DNA from: Carya illinoinensis
Lineage: Eukaryota; Streptophyta; Magnoliopsida; Fagales; Juglandaceae
Direction of reading: 5' to 3'
DNA: 64,000 bases
NCBI RefSeq assembly: GCF_018687715.1
Contig: NC_056752.1
Coordinates: 47,905,837-47,969,836, forward strand
Part shown: piece by piece, positions 38,109 through 53,781 of the stretch
Numbering within the stretch: the stretch's first letter is position 1
Layout of the letters: every line of letters begins with the position of its first letter
Program-made: the position numbers and the translations under genes
Notes under the pieces: generated by a model
Database searches by the model: none
What the model saw: only the letters and a program-made list of their open reading frames with translations
What the model was told of the DNA's origin: nothing

Positions 38109-41100
38109 ATGACGGAGGCAGCGATAAGGAAGAAGCCTGGGATGGCGAGCGTGAAGGACATGCCGATCCTCCAAGACGGGCCGCCTCCGGGTGGGTTCCC
38201 ACCTGTCCGATACGCCCGTCGGATACCCAACAAGGGCCCCAGCGCCGTGGCCATTTTCTTCGCCGCTTTCGGTGCATTCTCCTGGGGCATGTACCAGGTC
38301 GGCAAGGGAAACAAGATCCGTAGGTGAGAGCTTCTCAACAATCATCTCAGCTTCTTCAATGTCAATGCCACCAAGTTGATTGTTTTCCCTTTTTAGTATT
38401 TCTATTTAGTCTGTTTAATGGTTCGGTTAATTGCGTTTTGGTTATTTCGTGAAAAAAGTCGATTGGGTTTGCGGAGTTGGTAGTTATTGACGGATGGATC
38501 CCTTTTGGTAGATATTTTATTTAGTATTCGTGATTAAGGATTTCTGGTTTGTGGTAGTTCTTTGATACGAGCTTAAGAAATGAGGTGGGTCTGATGGGTT
38601 TTTCTGTTTTGGCTTGACATCTTTTGCAATTCTTGGAGGATTATAACTTTATTAATATTATTTTTCAATTGAAGTTAGCTATCTATCTGGTGTGAGCTTT
38701 GGTGTGTGGTGGTTTTGGTGAAGAATTAAATGTGATTGTAATTAGCAATGTGGCGTGGAATCATTCAAATGAGGGAGCTGACTATTCCCTTTGTCGAAAT
38801 AGCCGACTTTGATTTGGAATATCAATTTAGTCGATAGTTTGCTATTGGCAATGCTTTCTTGTCAGTGAGGTTGAAAATTATAAGTGGTTGTACATATTTT
38901 GTATTATAATAGTAATAAATCCGCTGAATCTGAGTGAAGTGGTCTGATCTTGTGTGGATGATGCGAATAGAGAATTAGGCTTTTGAGGGAAAATATATTA
39001 ATTGTGTATTTGAGTAAATTGTATGTGTTATATCAAGAAAAAAGTTTATAGTTTTCATGTGCAAGAGAAGGTGATTGAGGAATTTATGGTTCAAAAGAAG
39101 GGATCAGATATGGTAGTTTTATTGTAAGTTTTGTGGCTATAAACTGGATAAAGGATGAGAAAATAAACTGGAATGCAGCTTCAGTATGATGGCTCAGGGT
39201 ATTGGAGAATGCAGCTTCAGTCCAGTTAGTAACTTGAACTCCTCAGATCTGATGAAGCTGCTTTCTCCAATGGCTTCAACTTCGGTTATTACTTCTAAGA
39301 AAACTACTATTTTTTTTTTTTTTTTATATTCTTTTATGACGGGGGAACCATCCCACAGAAAAGCCCTTAGGACTCGCCCATGGAACCTAAACCCCTGGGG
39401 AGACTAGCACAACAATCCACCGCCATGGCCTCGCACTTAAATCACAGTTTGATCCCAGGGGAAATCGAACCTGTGGCATGGGGCTCATGCACAAGTTCAC
39501 CCTTACCACTTACTTGATCCATCTCTCTAATAGAAGGAAGCATATGGAGCTCTCCATCTCAACAAGGTATAAGCAAATAGCCTGTCATTGTTATATACTT
39601 AAACAATGTCCCAATTGTGGGGATTGTGGCTATTGCTAGTTGCAAGAATTAATTGTATATATAAAATAGGTGATCATGGTTTCCTAACATTTGGTGTGCT
39701 TCTAACTTTTTTTGTAGAGAGGAAGAAGTTGTAATGACCCGATCCATTATTATTAGAGATGAGATATGGATAATTTTATTGGGCCTAAATTAGGTTTAAT
39801 AGGCCATATTGGATAAGCCCACAAGTTATCAATTAATTGAGGTTGTCTAGGAATTTTAATTAGGCTCATAGGCCCAAAAGTTTATTTTGGTGGATTGCAT
39901 AATTTTATTGGGCCAATAATTGAATTTAAAGCCCGTTTGGTATTTATGGACCAAGTAGATTCTATTTAATTGGAATTAAACGCAAGAATCTATTTATAAG
40001 GCCAAAGATATTTATTGGACGTGTTTTACTTATATAAAAAAATATTTATTGGACGAGTTAGACTTATTTTAGAATTTAAGATTGCCATTAGAGTTTTTCC
40101 CATTTTAAAATCATTACTGATTGAGGTCCTCTACATAGTCTCAGTCACTCCCAGTCCTAGGTTAAATGAACAGTTTAAGTGTGTTTTCAAAATTCAATGA
40201 CTCTTAGCCGTTGATCACTACCAAGTCCACCTTGAAATGCACTACCCAATTTCGCATGGAACCCCCCATCTCTTAAAATCCCAACCCACTGACCAAGTCA
40301 ATTTTACATGTTTAATTCATCCCCAGATTCCCTCTCTCAATCCCACAACTACCGTATTATCCGTTAGCCAACTGAGCACAAATTCATCAGAGTTTTCGTT
40401 GTACACAATTTCATCCGTTAGCCAATCAGCTTTTCTCTTGTACAGTTTAAACATGAGAACTCACCACGTATGTCACCCTTCCTCTCGACTCTATGATCAT
40501 GACCAACTCTTCATCCTATGGAAGTCAACGATTGACTACGAGTTGGAACACTTTGAAAGATTCCCTCCTGTCTATATATATCCTCTTCCTCTGCAATTTC
40601 AAAACACAACAACCCACTCTCACAGCACCGTAGCATTCCCTTCCTCAAACCGAGATTTCAAAAATGATGTTCTTAAACCTTGGGGGAGCGGGGTGTTACA
40701 CATACGCATTCTTATTGGCCTATGCATAGAGTCCTAGAGTTCCAACTACTTTTAAGACATAAGAAACAATGATAAATGAATAGAATAGATTTGCTTTATT
40801 GAACCCTAGGAATGCATATATCTAACGGTATGCCATCTATGATGACAATTGCGATTGTTGTAATCCGTAAAATCTGTCTTTTAATTCATCCACCAGAATT
40901 ATGTTTCTAAATACAATTCCCATTACAAGAATTTCAGTTTATTGATCCATTTAGTTTTGTGAGTATATAGATACACTCGCGCATACATACATACAAACAT
41001 TCATATTGGGACGAGGTTTGGGTTGCAAAAATGAAACTTTTGTTGCTGAGCTTACCGAAATTCTGAGGGGCCAAGACTCTTTTCCATGACATTTCCTAAA

Positions 41101-41608
41101 AAATGACCTATTTTATGCATAGGAAAATAATAAATTTACAACTATTTTATAATTCTATTTGAATAGTTATGTAAAAGTGAAATTATTTTTAACGAAGCCA
41201 TACAATTACATTGGTTGATTCCAATATAAGTTGTAAAAGAGTTGTTGGTGTATTATTACTCACATGCGTATAATATTTTCATTTTGCAGGGCGCTTAAGG
41301 AAGAGAAATATGCTGCCCGAAGAGCAATACTTCCTGTTCTTCAAGCTGAAGAAGACGAAAGGTAAACAAGGAACATATTAGACAGTCCTCTTCCATCAGC
41401 CATAACATATAAATAACCCCCTAATTTCAGAATACTTAAATCTCCGTTGTCTGCCATCTGTAGATTTGTCTCAGAGTGGAAGAAGTATCTTGAGTACGAG
41501 GCTGAAGTAATGAAGGACGTGCCCGGTTGGAAAGTTGGTGCAAATGTATACAACTCTGGAAAATGGGTGCCTCCAGCAACTGGTGAACTCCGACCTGATG
41601 TCTGGTGA
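38109..41608 (+). CDS. Complex I subunit NDUFA13/GRIM-19 (3 exons, 143 aa)
   Basis: An accessory subunit of mitochondrial NADH dehydrogenase (complex I) in the inner membrane. Exons 38109-38323, 41290-41361 and 41464-41608 join in frame into 143 residues. The sequence runs [20 protein letters not shown], then [18 protein letters not shown]. One membrane segment follows ([20 protein letters not shown], residues about 46-65), then a hydrophilic C-terminal half ([20 protein letters not shown]) ending [12 protein letters not shown]. Length and motifs match plant GRIM-19-like proteins. The first intron is 3.0 kb and holds a SINE and a solo-LTR-like segment. The gene is convergent with the F-box gene. 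Confidence 0.95.
39309..39530 (-). mobile_element. tRNA-derived SINE, antisense in NDUFA13 intron
   Basis: The minus strand has an A-box-like caagtaagtggtaagg near 39510 and a B-box-like ggttcgatttcc near 39465, with a long poly(A) tail (T-run at about 39309-39326). The order of promoter boxes, body and tail is that of a pol III SINE. Target duplications are not clear. Confidence 0.65.
39730..40700 (+). mobile_element. Solo-LTR-like segment in NDUFA13 intron
   Basis: It starts tgtaatgaccc and ends ggggtgttaca, so the termini are the inverted pair TGTAA/TTACA, as in many Ty3-type LTRs. A TATA-like ctatatatatcc lies near 40573, followed by aatttcaaaacacaaca. There is no internal domain, and the flanking 5-mers do not match. 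An open frame at 40237-40737 inside it resembles no protein. Confidence 0.5.
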
Positions 41609-42431
41609 TATCCTCTTCTGACTGCAGTTATTTTTGTGCTTGATGTTTAATCGTCAAGAGTTGGTTCTTTTCTATTCAAGAATTTTCTTATGTTGCTCAT
41701 TGTCGGCTCTGGTGAAATAAAAATGTATTTGGAACTTTGTTTTACATGCAATCGCATACGACAGTTAATGTTAATTATTATCACATGTTGCTGTCTACAC
41801 TTTATCTGTACTTATCTGTCTACACTTTGCCTTAAAATCAGGACTACAACGAGTAATGGAGAAGTGTCATCTTAATATGCCATTATTGTGAAAATTAAAC
41901 TCGACATGTTTCAGTGCTGCAGTGGTGGGACTATGAATAAACTACCAGCTAAATATAATAATACTTAAGTGGTAAATATGCAGAAATTAACTAAGTGGTA
42001 AAGCTGGAATGGAAAATCACATTGACCATTAACTTAATGTCAACATCACGGTGACGTTGGAGATGGCATGGTGACGCTGGAAAATCTGTTGAACTTTTTA
42101 GTGGACGTAAGACAGATCCTAGACACGGTCGATGGAAGTTTGCCTGTGGTTTTGGTTTATTGCCAACTTTGGCGGTGAGGAAAGTAGCAACAAAGCAGGC
42201 CGAAACACAGAGACTTGGAAAAACATATTCATAATAAAAACACGTAAGTATATTGAGGAAAACCAAGCAAGACAAATTTACCTTGTTATTATAGGCTAAG
42301 CTTATTCGCTCTGTACAAACAAACTACATACTCGATATGTCCATAACTTGGACCATGTAACACAACACTGATATATCTGGAAAACCCTAAAGCTTTATTT
42401 ACAAGTGTTGAAAAAAAAATAGTAGTAGTAG
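41609..42431. other. Convergent spacer between NDUFA13 and the F-box gene
   Basis: This holds the 3' flanks of both genes. No other gene or repeat is recognised. Confidence 0.7.
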
Positions 42432-43602
42432 TTACATAACACCATATTGTGGCCCAGTCCCACCTTCTTTGTCAGCATCGGGGATGCTGGCGTAAGAATA
42501 CAGGTGGTTAGACAATTCCCAGCTCCAGTCATGCTTCCTAGACACAGACATTCGTGGCCATCGGTTTATCCTCACATAGTGCTCCCTGATTTTGCCTTCG
42601 CCGACAATGCTAGTGACAGTCAAGTAACAGCATTCATGACCGCCCCATACTTTGTCATCAGGATCTGCACTTTGGCTCCCATCTGGATGAAAGTAGCGGC
42701 GCATGGGTGGGCCTGTACCCTTCCAGTAAGGATCAAGATTTCGCCAATATTCTGGAGCCTCCTGAGGAACAAAAAATATTTGTCAGATTAATTGGTCAAT
42801 TCGTCTAGTCTAAACAGTAGTAATTGGTCTCGTGCAAACTATAAAAGCGCTACTCACAGGTGACAAACATGAGATTTATGAGCTGGCCAAGGCTGGAGAA
42901 TACCAGAGTTTGAGAATTAGTGGGGAGAATACTATGGAAACGAAACAAAATGAAACCAACGGTAAACCAGAAAATCTGGCACCAAGGATATGATAAGGGT
43001 ATGCATGAAAATGTGTACGCTACAGTGTTTGTTCTAACTACTTAAGGAGTCGACGAAGGTAATGCGAACATAGAAACATGTTCTTTGCTCTTTCAATATC
43101 ATTTGAGAAATTTGACAATGTTTGAAATTAATGGAATATCCAGCAATACATGCAAATGTTTGAATACAAAATTCATGTTTATGCTCTAGGGAAAAAAAAA
43201 AAAAATCATTACTGTTTACTTCTTAGCATACACTTTAACTTCACAAATAGTAAATTAACCTACAAAAACCATACTTCGATATTTTCCACATTAGACCTTG
43301 AAATTATCTGACATGCTATAGTGAGACTTATGGCATATAGATCATAACTGCAGCACGCCCTTGATTATAAGTTACTATGTCAATAGCCAGACTAAATACA
43401 TAATATGCCGTAATGCAAATATTACATACCTTGTTAAAATGGAACTCCCAAACATGATCACACAAATCATCCTTCATGATGCGGTTCTGACAACAAAGGA
43501 ACAGGTCAGTCACATGACCCTTAAATATAAGGGACTATAAATATGAACAGGTGCATACTGCAGCTATGTCATGTCAGTGTGCATGTGAATTTAAATGCAT
43601 TT

Positions 43603-43665
<63 letters not shown>

Positions 43666-46426
43666 AGAAGATAGTTACACGCTTGCCATCCATGACAGCT
43701 AATGAATAAGCAACCAGTTTGGACAATCCCCGGATTTGGGTCAGGCGAGGTATGTGTGCTTTCCCAAGCCACAGTTCCTCCAACTGAAAAAGAAGAGCGT
43801 GTGTGATTTAAGTTGATCACATTACTTGAGTCTGTGATTACAATATGAACTTAAGTTGCTTCATTCAACCAACATATCATTACAAGTAAATAATATCTTT
43901 TAAGAATGTGCTTGCAGGTTGGGGCGGGGAAAAAAAGAAGAAGAAGAGAAAAACAACAGAAAATTACACTTGGTATTGAAAAGAAAAAAGAATAAAAACT
44001 ACACTGTTTTAGGCTAATAACCCATGAAAGAGAGTATGAAAACTTTCATGATGGGTTGAATTGAAAAACTAATGAAGCAAATTTTAGGCCTTGCCTGATG
44101 AACCACAAGGGTGCACTGAATTGCCTTGTAAACTAAGAAATACATACAGTAAGGAAGGAAAATTGGAGTAGCCAAGCCACAGGAATGAAGTAGCAAGGGA
44201 GGCCCCTTTCTATCCATCTACCTTGAAAAGAAAATTGATGGATGGAATGGCATGGCATTGTAGGAGGTGATCGGATTCGAACTGACAAAAAGAAGTTTGG
44301 CAAACTCATCCCTTAGCCACTTGGCTATGGTTCCTATCAATTACATATAGTATAAAGTACAACCATTGGAATTGCTTGGTATTCCTGTCGATGGTAGCTT
44401 TGATAATCTGTGGTATTCGTCTAGTTCATGATATTAAGTCAGCACTAGGAAATTTAACATGAATGGTTGTGGACCAAGTCAGGCAAGCTAGGAAAAGAAG
44501 CATGTAGCAACATGCAGTGCTAGCCAACCAAATTAGCCTTGTGCTTTGACAGCAAGTGCCGATCCTTGATGCAGTTTCCTTTTTTCTTTTTTTCTTTTTA
44601 AATTACATAATTACCCAAAAGAAATACATAAGCTTCTATGTGAAAGAAACACAGAGCATGCACCATTCAGCACAATCAGCAAATGATAGCCTAAATCTAA
44701 AAAAGATGAAAATCATAATGTACTGACAAAACGTGCATCACCAACAGAAATCCTACTGGTCGTTTATCCTCGAAGGTAATATTTTCAATCAATTGCAGTC
44801 GCAACCTTTCCACACCCCCCAGAACTAACTCTTTTGGTCTTCCTCTAGTACTTGAACTTCCCTGAATCCTGATTACTCCCTGCCCAGGCCATAAGAGCCT
44901 AAAACCAGACTGCCCAAAAGTTCAGTGAGGATAAGCAGGCTTGACCTGCCCATGTCCAGCACCATCCCACCAGCTTGCTGTTTAAGATCAACTACGCACT
45001 TAAAATATAAATACCAGCCATCAAAATAAAAATTAGACAATAAGTTCAGTTCCAAATTAGTGGATGCTGTCAAGGCAGTGGCGATGCCATATAAAAGGTG
45101 GTGGAACACCTTTAAATAGGGAGAAACGATGTTCAAACGCATGCCAACCTCCAAAATTCAAATTAATAGCTTATTTTCAATGTCGTTCTTGGGGAAACAG
45201 AAAACACTAAAACATATATGAGATGAGAACCTCAACTGGGGTTTGAGAATTTGACATTAATACAGAAAAATGAAATCCGTTGTGAAACAGAGCACCGCAA
45301 CTCTTTATGACGTGCAACCTCACCAAATCATGGCCTTTGGAACCAACGCAGTAAACCCCCGATACATAACCCCAGCCACCAAGCTGTTTATCGGAATGCT
45401 GAATTGTACCCAATTCGACTTATCCAAGCCCGCCCTTTAACCACCGGTGCACCCTAATGGGCGAAACGGAGAACAACAAATAACAGCCACTGAAACGCCC
45501 ATCCAGTATGATTCAAATCATAGAAGGATGGAAACCTCAGCTTTCTTCACACCTGAACTAAAAAAGAAACTCCAATCCTGAAGTGTGGGTAGGACAGAAA
45601 TCCATTATGGAAGCAACGTAAGACACGGATGATCAACCTCGGAAAACCACAATTGAGCAAAACCCTACTGCGCACGAACCCATATTCTTCCAACGTAAGA
45701 CACGGATGATCAACCTCGGAAAACCACAATTGAGCAAAACCCTACTGCGCACGAACCCATATTTAACAAGATATCAAACCCTATCATCAAAATTTCATCT
45801 TCTAGATACGGTACTCAATTGGGCAGAAAAAAATAACCCGATCAGAAACAAATCGAGCCCACAAAAGGAATACAAGCCAATTCTCAAATTCAAACGAACC
45901 AAAATGAACCAAAAAAGAAAAATCAAAGGCCAATCATCAAAACCTCGTTTTCTATTTCAAATAGCCAACTGGGTACACAGAACCGAACAAATTAACAACA
46001 AACCAAACAAAGAAAAGAAACTCAACCCAATTCCCAAATTTGTAACAACAAAACCTGAAAAAATGCCCTAAAACCCAAGCTTGAACCGAGACAAATTAAA
46101 AGGGCACGGACCTTGGGGCCCCAGATGCGATCACTGGACGCGACCCCGTGCCAGCCACGGGAGACGAGGAGAGACAGTGCCACGCTGCGTGCGTCGAGGT
46201 TACTCAGTATCATCAACATTATGTCCGTACCGAAAACCTCCAATGGGTCCCTTCGCAGAACCCCTTCTTCTTCTTTCTTCTTTTTTTCAACAAATTCGAC
46301 GGTTACACCATCTCGCTTCCTCCTCTTCCTCTTTCTATGCCTCTCCATTTCCTCCCCCACGAAATCATACTTCTGACGGGATTCCGGTGCCTTCGTCTGC
46401 TTTTCCTGCAGTTCGGCCTGTGCCAT
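42432..46426 (-). CDS. F-box protein (4 exons, about 268 aa)
   Basis: F-box proteins recruit substrates to SCF (SKP1-cullin-F-box) ubiquitin ligases. Minus-strand exons: 46112-46426, 43679-43783, 43430-43486 and 42432-42761. An N-terminal basic stretch (ERHRKRKRRKRD) may act as a nuclear signal. The F-box follows (DPLEVFGTDIMLMILSNLDA, then SLLVSRGWHGVASSDRIWGP). The C-terminal part (LWLGKAHIPRLTQIRGLSKL, then NRIMKDDLCDHVWEFHFNK) belongs to no substrate-binding repeat family I know. I chose the ATG at 46426 (MAQAELQEK). An in-frame ATG at 46516 would add 30 residues and cannot be excluded. The first intron is 2.3 kb and contains a tandem duplication, a tRNA-like segment and others. The target is unknown. 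Confidence 0.85.
43602..43662. repeat. Compound (GT)n(GA)n microsatellite
   Basis: About 13 GT units run straight into about 18 GA units. It lies 17 bases outside the F-box gene's second exon, in the intron that follows it. Confidence 0.95.
44265..44340 (-). mobile_element. tRNA-like / SINE head segment
   Basis: On the minus strand a good A box (tagccaagtgg) and a perfect B box (gttcgaatcc) are spaced as in a tRNA gene. The flanking arms do not fold into a proper acceptor stem by eye. It is most likely the head of an old SINE, less likely a decayed tRNA gene. It lies in the large F-box gene intron. Confidence 0.45.
45614..45763. repeat. Perfect tandem duplication, 77-bp period
   Basis: Positions 45614-45690 are repeated without visible mismatch from 45691 to 45763 (start caacgtaagacacggatgat). 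It lies in the first F-box gene intron. Confidence 0.93.
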
Positions 46427-49445
<3,019 letters not shown>

Positions 49446-50708
49446 TGTCCGTCTTAAGTTAACTTGTGATTTGGGTCTCCATGTTTTCCTCTTAATTTGT
49501 ATCCCATGGCTATTTTTTGAACGTGAAAAACTATTTCTGCGTGTAATATTTTAATTAAGGGAATTAATGATAAAATATATGCAAGAATGAATTATGGATT
49601 CACTTTAAACTATTGCTATTTTAGGGTCTCTATATTACATACTATATATTTATATGTTATAATTTGACTTGAAATTTACGTTTTAAAATTTAAATCTTAT
49701 AAATTAAATTTTATCATTTAAATTACGTGAATGATATTTTCTATACATCAATTTAGAGTAAAATAACCCTTCGCTTCTATATAAATTTACCGTATCTGAA
49801 AATGGGCAGAGCTTGGGAGGATCCAGAGCTCATGACAAGAGCTTGTTCTCATGGTAAAGCTGATCGTCCTATTATCGGGATCATAAAGGAAGAAAAAGAA
49901 ACTCACCCACTCCCATATCCTAAAATCTGATAAAGATAAACCTTTTAAAACTAGTTTGGTGGTAACTTGTAAGGCTGTCAGTTCAGTCTAATTTTAAATT
50001 AAATATTTAATTTTAAATAACTAAATTTATCTTATTTTAAAATTTCTTTACACGTGATATCACAATCTTTTTCAACTCAACATCTCTTTATATGTTGAAC
50101 CCACAATATTTTTTAACTTCTAATAACAAGTACTAAACATATCTAAACTTATTTAAATAGACTCCACATAATTCATTTCACCAACTCAACTCACTACTAA
50201 TCATAAAGAACTCACTTCAACATCCAAACACAACCTTAATCAATACCGGATCATAGTTTCTTTTGACTTTTGAAAGGAAAAGCTAGCAAGCATGCATGCT
50301 TAGAAGAAAGTTCCTGCTTGTACTCATGATAATCCTTGAATTATATATGCTAATCGCCTTTATCCATAGTGTGAAAACCTTGACTTGTTTTGCTTAAATC
50401 TTTAATTATTTTACTCAGAATAGTGGTTGCGACGTCGACTTTTTTTCATTTTTTTTAGGCCAACAAGCTTTAGAAACCCTTCACAAGATGAGGGGTAGAA
50501 GCAACTGCTGGAATTGTTTAATGAAGGTGGTGATCTCTATCCATTGACAAATTAAATAAAATTTCCTTTGTTTTTTAGCGAGAGAGATCAAAATGTTCAC
50601 CAGTTTATTAAACGAGCTGGAAACTTATTGGCCAAGAAAGAAAATACTATTGTCGATCGCTATAAAGCCCGCATTCAAGAGTGTTAGTAGATCGACCTCT
50701 GATTTCTA
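49446..50708. other. Spacer between the two GST genes
   Basis: An AT-rich stretch. 49971-50239 has MITE-like character: taaggctgtcagttcag on the left and caacatccaaacacaacctta on the right, the latter being the reverse of the family terminus. No gene is recognised. Confidence 0.5.
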
Positions 50709-51205
<497 letters not shown>

Positions 51206-51218
51206 TGACTAGTGAGTT

Positions 51219-51368
51219 AATATGAGAAGAGTTGAGATGAAAGTTGAAAGTTAAATAAAATATTATTAGAATATTATTTTTTAATATTATTATTGTTTTG
51301 AAATTTGAAAAAAGTTATAATAATAAAATAAGATAAGATGAGATGAAACACTTTCACTATCCAAACAA
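51219..51368. mobile_element. MITE-like fragment
   Basis: agttgagatgaaagttgaaa on the left and agatgagatgaaacactt ... atccaaacaa on the right share family interior sequence (aataaaatattattagaata). The ends are poor. It follows the GST pseudogene by 14 bases. Confidence 0.45.
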
Positions 51369-51472
51369 GTTGGTCGACCACATCACGATTCAACGAGCCC
51401 CCTCCCTCACTCAACATCCCTTTCTCCCCATCCCTCTTATCCCTTTCTCCCCTTCTTCCCCTCCTAATCCCT

Positions 51473-51692
51473 TAGGCTTCGTTTGATTACACAGTTCAGA
51501 TGAGATGAGATGAAATGTTTAGTTATAAATTAAATAAAATATTATTACAATATAATTTTTAATATTAATTTTGTTTTAAAATTTAAAAAGGTTGAATTGT
51601 TTATTATATTTTATATGAAAATTTAAAAAACTTGTAATGATTAAATAAGATGAAATGAGATAATTTAGTATTTGATAACCAAACCGAGCCTA
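51473..51692. mobile_element. hAT-like MITE, short form
   Basis: The ends taggcttcgtttgattac and (reverse complement) taggctcggtttggttat form an inverted repeat. A gatgagatgagatgaaatg tract lies inside. It is 220 bp and noncoding. Confidence 0.7.
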
Positions 51693-52018
51693 GTTACTCT
51701 CCTTAGTTACTCATCCCAGTGAACATCCCCTCACGTTGTCATCTCTCGGTGGAGCCACCGTCACCCTCATTTTTGCCTTCACTCCTCAATTCAAAACTCG
51801 TCAATTTCGACATTCGGCATCACCCCTCAGCTTTGCCATCACCCACTAATCGAGCACCCCTCAACTCCTCCGTTACCCATTACCCAAGAATCCCTCAGTT
51901 TCTTCCTCTCCCTAACGAGATCCCACTCTCTTTTTTGATTGTTTGCTCATGGTGATTTTCATGCTCTTCTAGTTTCTACTTCCATTTGGTAGTGCACTCG
52001 AAAATCAAGGGGCTTGCG

Positions 52019-52851
52019 ATGGATAACAAGGCTGAAGTTTTGAAGCCTGTGCTAAAAGAAGCCGTGGATTTGGTACCAACGTAGAACAAACCATCTCTCT
52101 ATTTTTTTTTACTATTCTCGGAATTATTCTCTCTATTTTGGGTCTTTTTACTCTTGGACTTGCATTTTCAACTACTTTTCCTCAAGAATAATACTAGTAC
52201 GCTTTCTTATTTTGACCGCTATTTAATTTTTTTTTTAAATATTCTTTTCTTATTCATTAAGGAATTGATTAATAGTGTATTTGTATTTTTTTTTTTATTT
52301 TTTTAAAATATTTAAAATAAAAAGTAAAAAACAAAAAAATTATAATTTATACTAGGGGACACACTAACTACTAAGTAAGCAAATTAAGAGGACATAGTAG
52401 TACTACCCTTTCTTTAAAGGGCTTTTATTTTCAAATTAGAGTTTTGTTTCGGTGCTTTTGTTGTTGGATAAGGCTTTTGGGTCTGTGATGAATGTTTTGA
52501 TTTTTGTTATTGTTGTTGTTGTTGCTGTTTTGTTATGGGTTTGGTTTTTCTTTCAAATTAGCGCTATCCTTTCTTTAAAAGGCTTTTATTTTCAAATTAA
52601 TTAGAGCTTTGTTTAAGTGCTTTTGTTGTTGGGTAAGGCTTTTGGGTTTGTGATGACTGTTTTGATTTTTGTTATTATTATTGCTGCTGCTGTTGTTGTT
52701 TTATTTTGGGTTTTGGTTTTTCTTTCAAAATAGTGTTTTAGATTTTTCTTGAGTTTATAACAGAATTGCTTGGATTGTAGGAGAACGTACCAATCGAAGA
52801 GGTTTTTTCAGACGTTGAGAGTTGCTTAGGAGAGGTTGGAGTTCAGGAATG
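52019..52851 (+). pseudogene. 5' stump of a plasma-membrane H+-ATPase gene
   Basis: The plasma-membrane H+-ATPase is a P-type proton pump of about 950 residues. Here only its beginning remains. A first exon 52019-52072 (MDNKAEVLKPVLKEAVDL) ends in a GT donor. After a 708-base intron, an AG-bounded second exon begins at 52781 with ENVPIEEVF. The join VDL|ENVPIEEVF is characteristic of the AHA4/AHA11-like clade and its intron position. After that the frame is shifted: skipping one T gives QTLRVA, a stop, then ERLEF. Similarity fades by about 52850. No membrane segment or catalytic domain follows. Confidence 0.7.
52407..52735. repeat. Tandem duplication, about 161-bp period
   Basis: Copies start at 52407 and 52568 (cctttctttaaaggctttta-like). 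Each ends in gttttggtttttctttcaaa or a close variant. It lies within the intron of the H+-ATPase stump. Confidence 0.85.
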
Positions 52852-52859
52852 AGGGTGGG

Positions 52860-53781
52860 TCAGGCCGTGTGCAAGGACAACGGGCTGGTGGGGGTAGAAC
52901 TTGCTGCGCGGCGCCCCGCCCTTGGGGGGCGGGGGGTTCCCAAATGAATTTGGATCCCAGCAAACAAAACGCATGTTTCATATTAAAATATAAAAATAAA
53001 TAAATGTCACGTAAGCTAGCGTGTAGAGGTTAAGAAATAATGAGACGTTATATAGAGGAACACGAACACGGACACGAACACCAGTCAAAAAATAATTTTT
53101 TAATATATATCACAAATTTATCCATATTTTTTTTAAATGGACAAAATTTAGGGCAGATTTAATAAGTAAGATTAAAATTTTAGGTTGAAATGAAAATTTA
53201 AAATATTATTTTTGAGTATTATTATTATTTTGAGATTTAAAAAAATTATATTAAAATTTTAAAAAGTTTAATTATTTATTATATGTTATACAAAAATTTA
53301 AAAAAATTATAATAATAATATGATAATTTTGAATTAAAACGTGTCTTTTAAACATGTCCTTACACATTTTAAAATTGGTAAATATCATTTCCCGTTAACG
53401 TAAAATTTTAAAATCATTTACATCACTACTCCTGGAATATCCAAGCCTTACGTGCCAGAGAAGCAAGATCGTATTGCTTTCCTTTCGAGAGTCTGCGATA
53501 ACTAATTTTGGTACAGATTGACAACAGTCAACAACTGACATAGAATAAACAAGATGGCAGAGTCCAAATGATCAAAGTTTTGAAAATTCCAGTCCCAATT
53601 TGACTAACAAAGTTTAGACCACGAAGGTTTAGTACCCGTCAATCAAGGCAAAAGATTAGAGAAAATTCATTAAATTTTGTATGTAATTCTTGACTGTCCA
53701 TCATTTAAAATCTATATCTCAAAAACTAAACTACACAAAGCAATTAAAAAACCAAATTGCAAATCATGACCTTTGTGTCCC
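52860..53781. other. Spacer with a GC-rich patch and AT-rich debris
   Basis: 52890-52940 is GC-rich (cgcggcgccccgcccttggg). 53150-53365 is AT-rich and resembles interior sequence of the MITE family without clear ends. No gene is recognised. Confidence 0.5.

Noticed and set aside
38038..38345. Minus-strand frames of up to 127 codons
   Set aside because: Shadows of the first exon of the NDUFA13-type gene on the other strand.
40237..40737. A 166-codon open frame in the NDUFA13 intron
   Set aside because: It lies wholly within the solo-LTR-like segment and resembles no protein. The composition is low in complexity (Ser/Thr/His/Pro).
52890..52940. GC-rich patch as a possible CpG island or promoter
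   Set aside because: It is too short and isolated, and no gene starts there.
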